Shown: piece after piece, positions 56,794 through 64,000 of the stretch
Layout: each line of letters opens with the position of its first letter
Position numbering within the stretch: the stretch's first letter is position 1
From: Dictyoglomus turgidum DSM 6724
GTDB lineage: Bacteria; Dictyoglomota; Dictyoglomia; Dictyoglomales; Dictyoglomaceae
DNA: 64,000 nt
Reading direction: 5' to 3'
Assembly (NCBI RefSeq): GCF_000021645.1
Contig: NC_011661.1
Location: 1,458,723 to 1,522,722, forward strand
The notes under the pieces: generated by a model
What the model saw: only the letters and a program-made list of their open reading frames with translations
The model's database searches: none
What the model was told of the DNA's origin: nothing
Position numbers and translations under genes: made by a program

Positions 56794-57643
56794 TTACTCT
56801 CAACAACCCTCTTTCCCAATATTCCTTAGGAATTCTCATCTTTTTATTTTCAAGAAGGAATAAAAGATCCTCCATCTCCCACATCTTAGCATAAAAATAG
56901 TAAAAAACCACTTCAGGACCACTTACTACATTTTTAAAGTTCTTACTCATATAGGAATATAGATATTTCTTAATAAGAATATCAGGATCATAAATTTTTG
57001 AATCCTCTAGAAATTTTTGCCTTAATTCCTCATCTTCATAGAGTATTTTATAAGAAGTCAGATCCAAATTAATTTTTCTTAAGAATTCTAATGCATAAGG
57101 AGTCTTTTCAATTCTTGTCTCTATCTTCATAAAGTTAAGCTTATTCTTTAGAATTACAAAATCTCTTACCTTAGTATTTTCTACATCCTTTAATAAATCC
57201 TTTGAAGCCTCCAAAATTCCAAAATCTATTATAATATTCAACCAACCCACATCGCTGACCTGCTGAGAAATTTTCTGGATCTTAGAGGACAACTTGATTT
57301 TTAACTCCTTATATGTCTTCCCATAAAGGAAATTAAAAGAAATTTCCATTTTTTCTTTTTCCAATTGCAGAATCTCATTTCTTACATCGTGAGTCAAAAA
57401 CTCAAAAAGCATTAAATCCCAATAGGGATACTTCACAGTATTTGATATTACTTTTAAATCCTCATACAAAACTTTCAAAAATCCAGAATATCCCTCCAAA
57501 AGAGGAGCATAAATAGTCTCTTTAAGAAGACTATAAATATCACCTAAATCAGAACTCAAAATAACTTCCCACTGGCGCTTATCAAGAAGTTTGGGTAGTT
57601 TAGCTTTTAAATTTGTAGAAAGAAATAAATATTCTGTATACAT
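56786..57643 (-). CDS. ntpC: V-type ATP synthase subunit C (d-type)
   Basis: Funnel-like subunit linking the stalk to the membrane ring. 285 residues, somewhat shorter than the usual 320-350. All-helical with repeated leucine-rich segments (LLDKRQWEVILSSDLGDIYS; YKTYKEL-type) and a C-terminal region with VVFYYFYAKMWEMEDLLFLL, the typical end. Call rests on both this end and the operon position between E and F. Confidence 0.87.
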   Translation of the reverse strand: MYTEYLFLSTNLKAKLPKLLDKRQWEVILSSDLGDIYSLLKETIYAPLLEGYSGFLKVLYEDLKVISNTVKYPYWDLMLFEFLTHDVRNEILQLEKEKMEISFNFLYGKTYKELKIKLSSKIQKISQQVSDVGWLNIIIDFGILEASKDLLKDVENTKVRDFVILKNKLNFMKIETRIEKTPYALEFLRKINLDLTSYKILYEDEELRQKFLEDSKIYDPDILIKKYLYSYMSKNFKNVVSGPEVVFYYFYAKMWEMEDLLFLLENKKMRIPKEYWERGLLRVNE

Positions 57644-57645
57644 AT

Positions 57646-58212
57646 CTACTTTTCTCCACGCAAAATTTGAGCTATCTCAAGTATGTTTTTATTTACCAGT
57701 TCTTCTACAATAGTATCAATAGTAAGATCGATTACCAAATTGTCTTTCTGAATTACAAAACCACCCTTACCCTCAACCCTATCTTTTCCTAAGACCAGAC
57801 CATATTTTTTACAAAAGTGATCCACATCAATCTTATCTTCACCTTTTGCTAAAATTATCTCCCCACCTTTTACTGACTCTTTTTCTACAAAACCATCCCA
57901 AATACCATTATAAAGTTCATTAGAGAGAGATTTGATTTTCTCTAATAGCAAAAGCTTAACTCTGTTTACTGTTTCTGCTTCTATGCGTGCCTTTTCAGTA
58001 TTATATTTAAGTCTCAATTGAGATAAAAGAGTACTCTCTTCCCTATTAAGGCTTTCCTTTAAATTTTTTCGTTGTTGTTCCTTCCACTCTTCTAATTCTT
58101 TTTCCTTCTTAGCTACAAAATCCTCATATTCCTTCTCTCTTTTCTTTCTGAGCTCTTCAATCTTTACTTTCTTTTCATTCTCAAGTTTTTCAATTATTTT
58201 CTCCAAAGCCAT
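57646..58212 (-). CDS. ntpE: V-type ATP synthase subunit E (peripheral stalk)
   Basis: Peripheral stator subunit. 188 residues: a long charged coiled coil (residues about 5-100, very rich in Glu and Lys) and a globular C-terminal part with KGGFVIQKDNLVIDLTIDTI. Overlaps subunit K by 1 base and ends 2 bases before subunit C. Confidence 0.88.
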   Translation of the reverse strand: MALEKIIEKLENEKKVKIEELRKKREKEYEDFVAKKEKELEEWKEQQRKNLKESLNREESTLLSQLRLKYNTEKARIEAETVNRVKLLLLEKIKSLSNELYNGIWDGFVEKESVKGGEIILAKGEDKIDVDHFCKKYGLVLGKDRVEGKGGFVIQKDNLVIDLTIDTIVEELVNKNILEIAQILRGEK

Positions 58213-58685
58213 TATAGCTTCACTCCAAAGAATAAGAGAATTATAGAAGTAATAAGAGAAAGAATAGCATAAGTCTCTACAAGAGCCGGAATAATTATAG
58301 CTTGACCAGAAGTTTGAGGCTTTTGAGCTACCATTTGAAGGGCAGCAGCACTTGCTCTACCCTGCCATATAGCACTCACATACTCTCCAATCATAAGGGG
58401 AATACCCACTGCAAAAACCATTAGTCCTTGTTCTAAAGTGAGATTTGGCACATTACCTCCAAGAAGTCCTAATCTCATAAGTATAAGAAAGGCTCCTATA
58501 AATCCGTAAAAACCTTGCGTACCAGGAAGAGCTTGAAGAATTAGTACTGTACCAAAAAGATCTGGCTTTTCGGCAAGAACCCCTGCTGCAGCCTCTCCTG
58601 CTATTCCCACTCCCTTACCAGATCCCGCTGCTGCAAAACCCGCACCTAAAGCAGCCCCAATAAGAGCAATTGCCAGACCAAGCAT
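58212..58685 (-). CDS. ntpK: V-type ATP synthase proteolipid subunit K, four helices
   Basis: Rotor-ring subunit, 157 residues made of two fused helical hairpins. The second hairpin carries the ion-binding Glu137 (PALVETYAILSL); the first has Gln57 in QALPGTQGFYGF instead of Glu. Leu53, Thr56, Gln57, Gln108 and Glu137 match the Na+ ligands known in Enterococcus hirae NtpK, so sodium coupling is likely (inference). Confidence 0.95.
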   Translation of the reverse strand: MLGLAIALIGAALGAGFAAAGSGKGVGIAGEAAAGVLAEKPDLFGTVLILQALPGTQGFYGFIGAFLILMRLGLLGGNVPNLTLEQGLMVFAVGIPLMIGEYVSAIWQGRASAAALQMVAQKPQTSGQAIIIPALVETYAILSLITSIILLFFGVKL

Positions 58686-58690
58686 ACTAA

Positions 58691-60664
58691 CTACCTCCCA
58701 TCATAATTTTTCTTTATCCTAAAGAATTTACCTTCTATTTTGTAAGGGAAAAATTTTCTTCCGCCATCTACAAAGAACCTTCCATAAAGCTCTAAAAATT
58801 GCAATCTTGTAGAGTGAACAAAAGCAGAAAGTGTGCTAAGGACAAAATTCAAAACTTGTCCGCCTACCCATATTAAAACTAAAAAGATCCAGCCTAAAAC
58901 AGGTATTCCCTTCACCATATTAGCAAGTTGAGTTATTACAAAACCAAAAATAGAGCCCACAAGATTTAATGCAAAAAGTCTTGAATAGGAAAGTACATCT
59001 CCCACAAAAGAAGTCAAACCATACCCTCCCATTATACCGTAAAGACTAATCAGTCCCACTAAAATACGAGCAATTCCTTTTTTATCCCTTCCTTGCGTCA
59101 ATACGAGTCCTACAAGACTAAAAATCAGAATATATTTAAATATTTCAACACCACTGAATTTTATTCCTAAAACCTTAGAACCAAAATAAACCAGAAGCGA
59201 ACCCAAGAACAATATCCATAAGCCTGCATCATACAAAGCACCCTCATAATCCTTAATTTTAAGACAAGAGATAAAGCGAAGTATTAAAGCATAGAATTGA
59301 GAAGCTACACCTATAAACAAGGATATACCAAGAGCCGTAATTAAATCTTGCGAAGGATTTATAAGAGGAAAAACCTTTAAAAATTTTCCATCAGGTCCCA
59401 ACAAGGGCTGATTTCCAAAGAAACTCCATGTTAACGTTCCTACTATAATAGATGGAATACTAAGTACTGTCAAAAGATCTAAAAGCTGTTTAGTATCATC
59501 TTCAGGTTTATATCTATTTTTTATCCACAAAGAACTTATGAGAAGTAAAAGTCCATAACCTATATCTCCTAAACAGATGCCAAAAAATAGCATATAAAAG
59601 GGAGCCATAAATGGAGTTGGATCAATAAATCCGTAAGGAGGAAGTCCATAGAGCCTTGTCAAAAATTCAAAGGGTTTAATTATCTTAGGATTATCAAGGA
59701 TTACAGGGGGATCATCATCTTTATCCGGATCCTTACTCTCAAAGACAAAATCAGAAATATTTTCCCTTAACATTGATAAAAATTTTTCTTTATCCTTCTT
59801 AGGTATCCACCCTGAAAATATAGCAAAGTAATTACTACGATAGGCAAGATTCTTAGCTCCTGTTTCTTTTATCTTAGTTATATAATAATCATACCATGCA
59901 AAAATGTTCTTCTTTTTATCTAATAATTCTTTAGCTTTACAATATAAGTTCTTAAGGTCTTCATCTACTTTGTTCAAACTTTTTTGAATTCTTTCCAGAC
60001 TTTTTTGGGGAGAGTCCTTCAAATAAGGAATACGTTTATGAATAAAATTATGTTTTTGAAGAAGATTTTCAAAAACTTCAGAAAACTGTTTTGGTATAAT
60101 GAATATGACTTTTACATTTTTATTATTAACGAAGGTCCTATACCAGCTTTCTTCAAGGATGTCTTTACTTTCTTCTAAAAAATTACTCCATTCATCCCTT
60201 GAAAAGGTTCCTGAATACAAAATAAATCTTTTAAAAACTCTTGGGAAATTAAGATCTTCATTAATATCTAACCAGTAAGCTGTCTCTTCGTATAACTCAG
60301 ATAATCTTTTCTTTTTATCTTCTATTACATTTAGCGCTCTTTCTAAGTTCTTTGCTTCTTTATATAAGCTATCAATAGAAACCTCGGTTCTTAATTTCTC
60401 AAATTCTTCCTCTGTTATTTCCTCTCTTCCTGAAAAAAACGCTTCTAAAAAACCTTTCCCTTCTGGATAAAAGATCCTTAATATTTTAAAGATCTCATCA
60501 AGCTTGGTAACGTAAGAATCATAAGGAGAAGACTTTTCTGTATTTTCCTCTCCTGTCAATTTTTCCCAGTGTACATTCTCAAAATTTTTAAAAGTGTCAA
60601 CTACTTTTTCTTCTTTTTCCTTAGGAAGAATCAACCAAAACTTTTCAACTTTTAAAATAGCCAT
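58691..60664 (-). CDS. ntpI: V-type ATP synthase subunit I (stator, a-type)
   Basis: Membrane stator carrying the ion half-channels. 657 residues: a cytoplasmic N-terminal arm with two coiled coils (about 1-310) and a C-terminal membrane domain of about seven or eight helices. RLYGLPPYGFIDPTPFMAPF and FFGICLGDIGYGLLLL mark the arm-membrane junction, and GDVLSYSRLFALNLVG with FVHSTRLQFLELYGRFF contains conserved family residues including the essential Arg region. Follows subunit G by 12 bases. Confidence 0.95.
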   Translation of the reverse strand: MAILKVEKFWLILPKEKEEKVVDTFKNFENVHWEKLTGEENTEKSSPYDSYVTKLDEIFKILRIFYPEGKGFLEAFFSGREEITEEEFEKLRTEVSIDSLYKEAKNLERALNVIEDKKKRLSELYEETAYWLDINEDLNFPRVFKRFILYSGTFSRDEWSNFLEESKDILEESWYRTFVNNKNVKVIFIIPKQFSEVFENLLQKHNFIHKRIPYLKDSPQKSLERIQKSLNKVDEDLKNLYCKAKELLDKKKNIFAWYDYYITKIKETGAKNLAYRSNYFAIFSGWIPKKDKEKFLSMLRENISDFVFESKDPDKDDDPPVILDNPKIIKPFEFLTRLYGLPPYGFIDPTPFMAPFYMLFFGICLGDIGYGLLLLISSLWIKNRYKPEDDTKQLLDLLTVLSIPSIIVGTLTWSFFGNQPLLGPDGKFLKVFPLINPSQDLITALGISLFIGVASQFYALILRFISCLKIKDYEGALYDAGLWILFLGSLLVYFGSKVLGIKFSGVEIFKYILIFSLVGLVLTQGRDKKGIARILVGLISLYGIMGGYGLTSFVGDVLSYSRLFALNLVGSIFGFVITQLANMVKGIPVLGWIFLVLIWVGGQVLNFVLSTLSAFVHSTRLQFLELYGRFFVDGGRKFFPYKIEGKFFRIKKNYDGR

Positions 60665-60676
60665 ATACTTTCATCC

Positions 60677-61003
60677 TTACCTTTGAATTAATTTACTTAA
60701 AAGGAAGTCTACGATATAAGATATTCTGTTTTCCACGTCTTTTCTGTATTTGTTTATTTCATCAATATACTCCTGTTCCATTTTTTCTAACTTTAGTTTT
60801 AAAGCCTTACGACAACTTTCTTCTTCGCCCCTTAAATCATTTAAAAATCTTTGTTTTTCTTCTTCCATCTTTATAGAGTATTCTTGAACCTTCCAATAAT
60901 ATTCTTCCTCCAATTCTTTTTTTGCTTTCTCAACTTCAATCTCTACTTCTTTCTCTTTCGCACTTATAAAAGATACTATATCTTTAACCTTCTCTTCCAT
61001 CAT
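60677..61003 (-). CDS. ntpG: V-type ATP synthase subunit G/H (peripheral stalk coiled coil)
   Basis: 108 residues, nearly all heptad-like charged coiled coil with Glu and Lys, as expected for the subunit pairing with E. There is no enzymatic motif. Identification rests on size, coiled-coil nature and position directly before subunit I. Its ATG lies 4 bases after the rpmB stop; the second Met is an equal start. Confidence 0.8.
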   Translation of the reverse strand: MMEEKVKDIVSFISAKEKEVEIEVEKAKKELEEEYYWKVQEYSIKMEEEKQRFLNDLRGEEESCRKALKLKLEKMEQEYIDEINKYRKDVENRISYIVDFLLSKLIQR

Positions 61004-61007
61004 AATC

Positions 61008-61199
61008 TTACACTACCTTTTGTACTTTTCCAGCCTTCAAACAACGAGTACATACTTTAATAGTTTTAACTTTTCCGTTAACAAGAGCACGAACTTTGTG
61101 GAGATTTGGAAGCCATCTGGTCTTTGTCCTACGATGAGAATGGGAAACCTGTAAGCCTGTCCATGGGCCTTTTCCGCAGATTTCACATCTTCTTGACAT
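61008..61199 (-). CDS. rpmB: 50S ribosomal protein L28
   Basis: 63 residues: [35 protein letters not shown] and [13 protein letters not shown]-type end. Cys5, Cys8, Cys50 and Cys53 make it the zinc-binding (C+) form. First gene of the run that continues into the V-ATPase, with AAAGGAGG before ATG 61199. Confidence 0.97.
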   Translation of the reverse strand: MSRRCEICGKGPWTGLQVSHSHRRTKTRWLPNLHKVRALVNGKVKTIKVCTRCLKAGKVQKVV

Positions 61200-61233
61200 T
61201 TGTTTAACCTCCTTTCTTTATAGATTTTAAGAA

Positions 61234-61263
61234 ATTATCTTTAAACTAATGTTAAAACCTCAA
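61234..61263 (-). promoter_or_regulatory. Probable promoter of rpmB-V-ATPase-alr
   Basis: TTGAGG (61263-61258), 18-base spacer, GATAAT (61239-61234). Predicted start near 61227 gives a leader of about 28 bases with a strong AAAGGAGG site. Only candidate seen upstream of the eleven-gene run. Confidence 0.55.
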
Positions 61264-61284
61264 CAAATTTTAAGCAAAATCGGT

Positions 61285-61290
61285 TATAAT
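61285..61290 (+). promoter_or_regulatory. -10 box of amrB, near-leaderless
   Basis: Perfect TATAAT (61285-61290) eight bases before ATG 61299. No convincing -35 hexamer at 16-18 bases (TCAACA stands at 19). No ribosome-binding sequence is present, so translation may begin at the transcript's 5' end. Confidence 0.5.
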
Positions 61291-61298
61291 TATATCAT

Positions 61299-62108
61299 AT
61301 GAAGAGAAGATTACCATCGGTAGCAGGGTATTTTTATCCTGCAAGAGAAAAAGAATTATTAAATATGCTTTCTCAATTTATAAAAGAGGTACCCCAAAAG
61401 ACACCTCTTTTAGGCTGTGTAGTTCCTCATGCCGGATATATTTACTCAGGAAAAGTTGCTGGGTTAATATACTCAATTATGGAAGTTCCAGAAGTAGCAA
61501 TAATAATAGGTCCAAACCATAATGGACTTGGTTATCCTTCTGCTATTTATAGTGAGGGGGTTTGGGCCACACCTCTTGGAGATGTTGAAATAGATTCAAT
61601 TCTTTCTCGAAAAATTATTAATAATTCTAAATATCTAAAAGAAGATTTTGTAGCCCATCATCCAGAGCATTCTTTAGAAGTTCAAGTACCTTTTCTCCAA
61701 TACCTCAACTTTAACATAAAAATAGTTCCTATAACAGTAGTAGATTACAGCTATGAAGTGCTTAAAGATCTGGGATATGCTATAGGAAAATCCCTCCTGG
61801 ATTACGAAAAAAATACTGTAATAATTGCAAGTTCAGATTTTTCTCATTATGAACCCTACGAGATTGCAAAGCAAAAGGATTTTTATGCTATTGAGGCAAT
61901 TCTTAATTTAGACGAAAAAGAGTTTATAAAAAGAGTAGTAGAGAAAGATATTTCCATATGTGGTGTAGGTCCCATAGTTATTACTATAATAGCAGTAAAA
62001 TTATTAGGGGGTAGGAAAGCACAACTTGTTGCTTACCAAACCTCAGGAGATATAACAAAAGATATTGATCAAGTAGTAGGATATGCTGGTATAATATTCC
62101 CAAAATAA
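61299..62108 (+). CDS. amrB: Memo family protein AmrB (AmmeMemoRadiSam system protein B)
   Basis: Extradiol-dioxygenase-like fold, function unresolved in bacteria. 269 residues: PSVAGYFYPAREKEL start, VVPHAGYIYSGKVAG near 43-57, IIGPNHNGLG, ALL-conserved HPEHSLEVQVPFLQYL and ASSDFSHYEPYEIAKQKD. The usual partners AmrA and AmrS (radical SAM) are not adjacent. Followed 4 bases later by pth. Confidence 0.92.
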   Translation: MKRRLPSVAGYFYPAREKELLNMLSQFIKEVPQKTPLLGCVVPHAGYIYSGKVAGLIYSIMEVPEVAIIIGPNHNGLGYPSAIYSEGVWATPLGDVEIDSILSRKIINNSKYLKEDFVAHHPEHSLEVQVPFLQYLNFNIKIVPITVVDYSYEVLKDLGYAIGKSLLDYEKNTVIIASSDFSHYEPYEIAKQKDFYAIEAILNLDEKEFIKRVVEKDISICGVGPIVITIIAVKLLGGRKAQLVAYQTSGDITKDIDQVVGYAGIIFPK

Positions 62109-62112
62109 AAAA

Positions 62113-62694
62113 GTGGAAAGGTTAGGAATAATAGGACTCGGAAATCCAGGATACGAGTATGCTAACACCCGCCATAATGTGGGATTTATGGTAGTTGATT
62201 ACTTGCAAAATTTTTATAAATTTCCATCCTACCAGAAAACAAATTTTAACTTGCTTACTTTTGGAAAAATATCAAATACTAAAGTCTACTTAGTAAAACC
62301 TCAGACTTATATGAATCTAAGTGGTATAGGAGTCAAAGAGTTCATAGAGAAATTTGCTTTTGCTCCAGAAGAGCTCCTTGTGATTCACGATGATCTTGAT
62401 CTTCCCATAGGAACTATAAGAATTAAATTTAATGGAAAAGATGGAGGACATAACGGAATAAAATCTATTATAAAAGAAATTAATACCTCTAATTTTTACA
62501 GATTAAGGATAGGAATTGGAAAACCTCAAGATAAAAATCAAATCGTAGAATATGTATTAGGAAAATTTAATGAAGATGAACTTAAAACAATAGAAAAAAT
62601 TTTACAAAGCTCACACCAAATAATAGAGACCATAATAAAAGAAGGATGGGATAAGGCACAAAACCTATATAATAGAAAATGTCTATTCTGTTAG
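62113..62694 (+). CDS. pth: Peptidyl-tRNA hydrolase
   Basis: Releases peptidyl-tRNA prematurely dropped from ribosomes. 193 residues: GIIGLGNPGYEYANTRHNVG (catalytic His in TRHNVGF, near 22), KPQTYMNLSG, VIHDDLDLPIGTIRIK (Asp) and GKDGGHNGIKSI. The only suitable start is GTG 62113; there is no Shine-Dalgarno sequence, so coupling to amrB is likely. Its end overlaps mfd by 16 bases. Confidence 0.95.
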   Translation: MERLGIIGLGNPGYEYANTRHNVGFMVVDYLQNFYKFPSYQKTNFNLLTFGKISNTKVYLVKPQTYMNLSGIGVKEFIEKFAFAPEELLVIHDDLDLPIGTIRIKFNGKDGGHNGIKSIIKEINTSNFYRLRIGIGKPQDKNQIVEYVLGKFNEDELKTIEKILQSSHQIIETIIKEGWDKAQNLYNRKCLFC

Positions 62695-64000
62695 AAAAGA
62701 TCATAAAAAGTAGCGAATTCAATACTCTTGAGAAAGTAATTAACTCTAAAAATCGTCTCAAAATTTTCGGAATATACAAGGGTATTTATCCTCTATTTCT
62801 TTTATACCTAAAAAGATATGAAAAACCCGTTTTATGGATAACCAATAACGAAGAAGATCTGAATATATGGGAAGATTTACAGGAAGATTTAGAAATAAGT
62901 ATATTACCCTCTTATGTGCATCTTCCTTATGAGCGACCTTTAAGATCTCCTCAGATTCAAGGAAAAAGATTGAGAGCTATCTCAAATATAATTTACGATA
63001 AAAATTTTTCCATTATTGCTTCTTTAAAATCCTTAATTTATCCAATTATCCCCAAGGATGTCTTAAAAGAGAGAATCATAAAAATAAGAATCGGAGAAGA
63101 AATAGCTCGAGAAAAAATAGAAAAATACCTGGCAGAAAATTTTTATCAAAGATTACCTCAAGTAGAAAAAATTGGAGACTATAGCATAAGGGGTGGAATT
63201 CTAGATATATTCTCTCCTATATATGAGAATCCTATAAGAATAGAATTTTTTGGAGATGAGATTACTTCTATAAGATTTTTTAATTTGGAAGACAAAAGAT
63301 CTATAGAAACAACAAAAGAAGTATTTATAACTCCCATTTCAGAGCTTATTGCAAATAAAGATGAAGAGAAATACTTTTTAAAAAATAAAGAGCTTAAAAA
63401 GTATATCTTTTCATATCTTCCCCCAAATACCATCTTAATCTTTGAAAATTACGATGAAAGCCTTGCTCTAATCCAAAAATGGACGGAAAAAGGATTAGCA
63501 AATCTTGAAAAAAGAAGGACTAAAGAAAATCTTCCAGAAGATTTATATCTTACTAATTCTTTATTAGAAAGTTATACTTCCCATTACCAAGTATTAGATC
63601 TGAATAGTAAAGATGCAGACATTGCATTTTCCATATATTCACCTCCCTCTTACCAAGGTACCAATGAGTTTTTTGAAAAAAACATAAAATCCTTCGTTTA
63701 TGATGGATGGGAAGTATACATTTCATCGGAACATCAAGATATCGTAAGGACAAGGCTTAAGAATTTAAATGTGAAATACTTGGTTGGAGAAAAGATAAGA
63801 GAGGGTTTTTTATGGGAAAAGGAAAAAATTCTTGTAATTACTGATTATGAGATCTTTGGGAAAAAAAGGAAAAGAAAAGTTATAAGATATGAAAAAGGAC
63901 TAAAACCCAAGGACTTATACCTTTTAAAAGATGGCGATTATGTGGTTCATGTAAACTACGGTATAGGAATATTTAGAGGACTAAAAAAACTTAAAGTAGA
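62679..64000 (+). CDS. mfd: Transcription-repair coupling factor Mfd, 5' part only
   Basis: Superfamily 2 translocase that removes stalled RNA polymerase and recruits UvrA. About 440 codons are inside the window and the frame runs open off the edge. The start ATG 62679 is within pth; the pth-mfd pair is conserved in bacteria. Seen: a UvrB-like N-terminal domain with GDYSIRGGILDIFSP near 165-180 and the polymerase-interacting domain beginning DGDYVVHVNYGIGIFRGL near 417-434. The helicase domain lies beyond the edge. Gene context also includes uvrC in this window. Confidence 0.94.
   Translation, partial: MSILLEKIIKSSEFNTLEKVINSKNRLKIFGIYKGIYPLFLLYLKRYEKPVLWITNNEEDLNIWEDLQEDLEISILPSYVHLPYERPLRSPQIQGKRLRAISNIIYDKNFSIIASLKSLIYPIIPKDVLKERIIKIRIGEEIAREKIEKYLAENFYQRLPQVEKIGDYSIRGGILDIFSPIYENPIRIEFFGDEITSIRFFNLEDKRSIETTKEVFITPISELIANKDEEKYFLKNKELKKYIFSYLPPNTILIFENYDESLALIQKWTEKGLANLEKRRTKENLPEDLYLTNSLLESYTSHYQVLDLNSKDADIAFSIYSPPSYQGTNEFFEKNIKSFVYDGWEVYISSEHQDIVRTRLKNLNVKYLVGEKIREGFLWEKEKILVITDYEIFGKKRKRKVIRYEKGLKPKDLYLLKDGDYVVHVNYGIGIFRGLKKLKV

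Noticed and set aside
1-64000. tRNA, rRNA, CRISPR, insertion sequence
   Set aside because: No T-arm/CCA patterns, spaced direct repeats or transposase-like frames were noticed by eye; a tRNA or covariance search was not possible here.

Overview
The window reads as one AT-rich, tightly packed bacterial chromosome segment. Genes overlap or abut, Arg is mostly AGA, and the proteins are rich in Lys, Glu and Ile. The gene set mixes Firmicute-like synteny (yicC-remA-gmk-rpoZ-priA; mcsA-mcsB-clpC-radA-disA-yacL-ispD-ispF; yabE-ksgA-ispE) with a V/A-type ATPase operon. That combination suggests an anaerobic thermophile, and Dictyoglomus is my best guess by recognition (inference, not a search). No tRNA, rRNA, CRISPR array or insertion sequence was seen.

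Layout. 1-3704 (-): yicC, remA, gmk, rpoZ and a 3'-truncated priA whose helicase motifs are degenerate. 3769-6724 (+): rsmI, plsX and pilT, the last apparently starting at ATA. 6721-8975 (-): a two-gene glycan unit (GT4 glycosyltransferase plus an alpha/alpha-barrel protein) with its own consensus promoter, just after a terminator. 9231-13354 (-): a decayed polysaccharide-synthesis locus (GT2 synthase, beta-helix protein, NodB-like deacetylase) carrying at least five frame-breaking lesions. 13357-15956 (-): speD, speE, two unlisted 41-residue proteins, aroK and aroQ. 16129-36660 (-): 23 consecutive genes from pdxS down to thpR, covering vitamin B6, protein arginine phosphorylation and Clp proteolysis, DNA integrity signalling, MEP isoprenoid steps, nucleoside salvage, chromosome condensation, RNA modification and lipid synthesis.

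36754-38550 (-) is uvrC, divergent from 38670-51621 (+): argS, an MBL-fold hydrolase, an HD protein, queT, tyrS, a yabE-like wall protein, rsmA, ispE, threonine deaminase, an M42 peptidase, a PP-loop tRNA-thiolase-like protein and a DHH-CBS-CBS-nucleotidyltransferase fusion. 51599-61199 (-): rpmB, nine V-type ATPase subunits and alr, ending convergently with the fusion gene. 61299-64000 (+): amrB (Memo family), pth and a 3'-truncated mfd.

Two regulatory themes stand out. Promoters are close to the sigma70/A consensus. At several genes (yicC, rsmI, uvrC, amrB) the -10 box lies only 6-10 bases before the start codon with no Shine-Dalgarno sequence, which predicts leaderless mRNAs; yicC and rsmI even share one -35 element back to back. 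Other genes have strong AAAGGAGG-type ribosome sites. No stretch over 300 bases lacks a gene or gene remnant.
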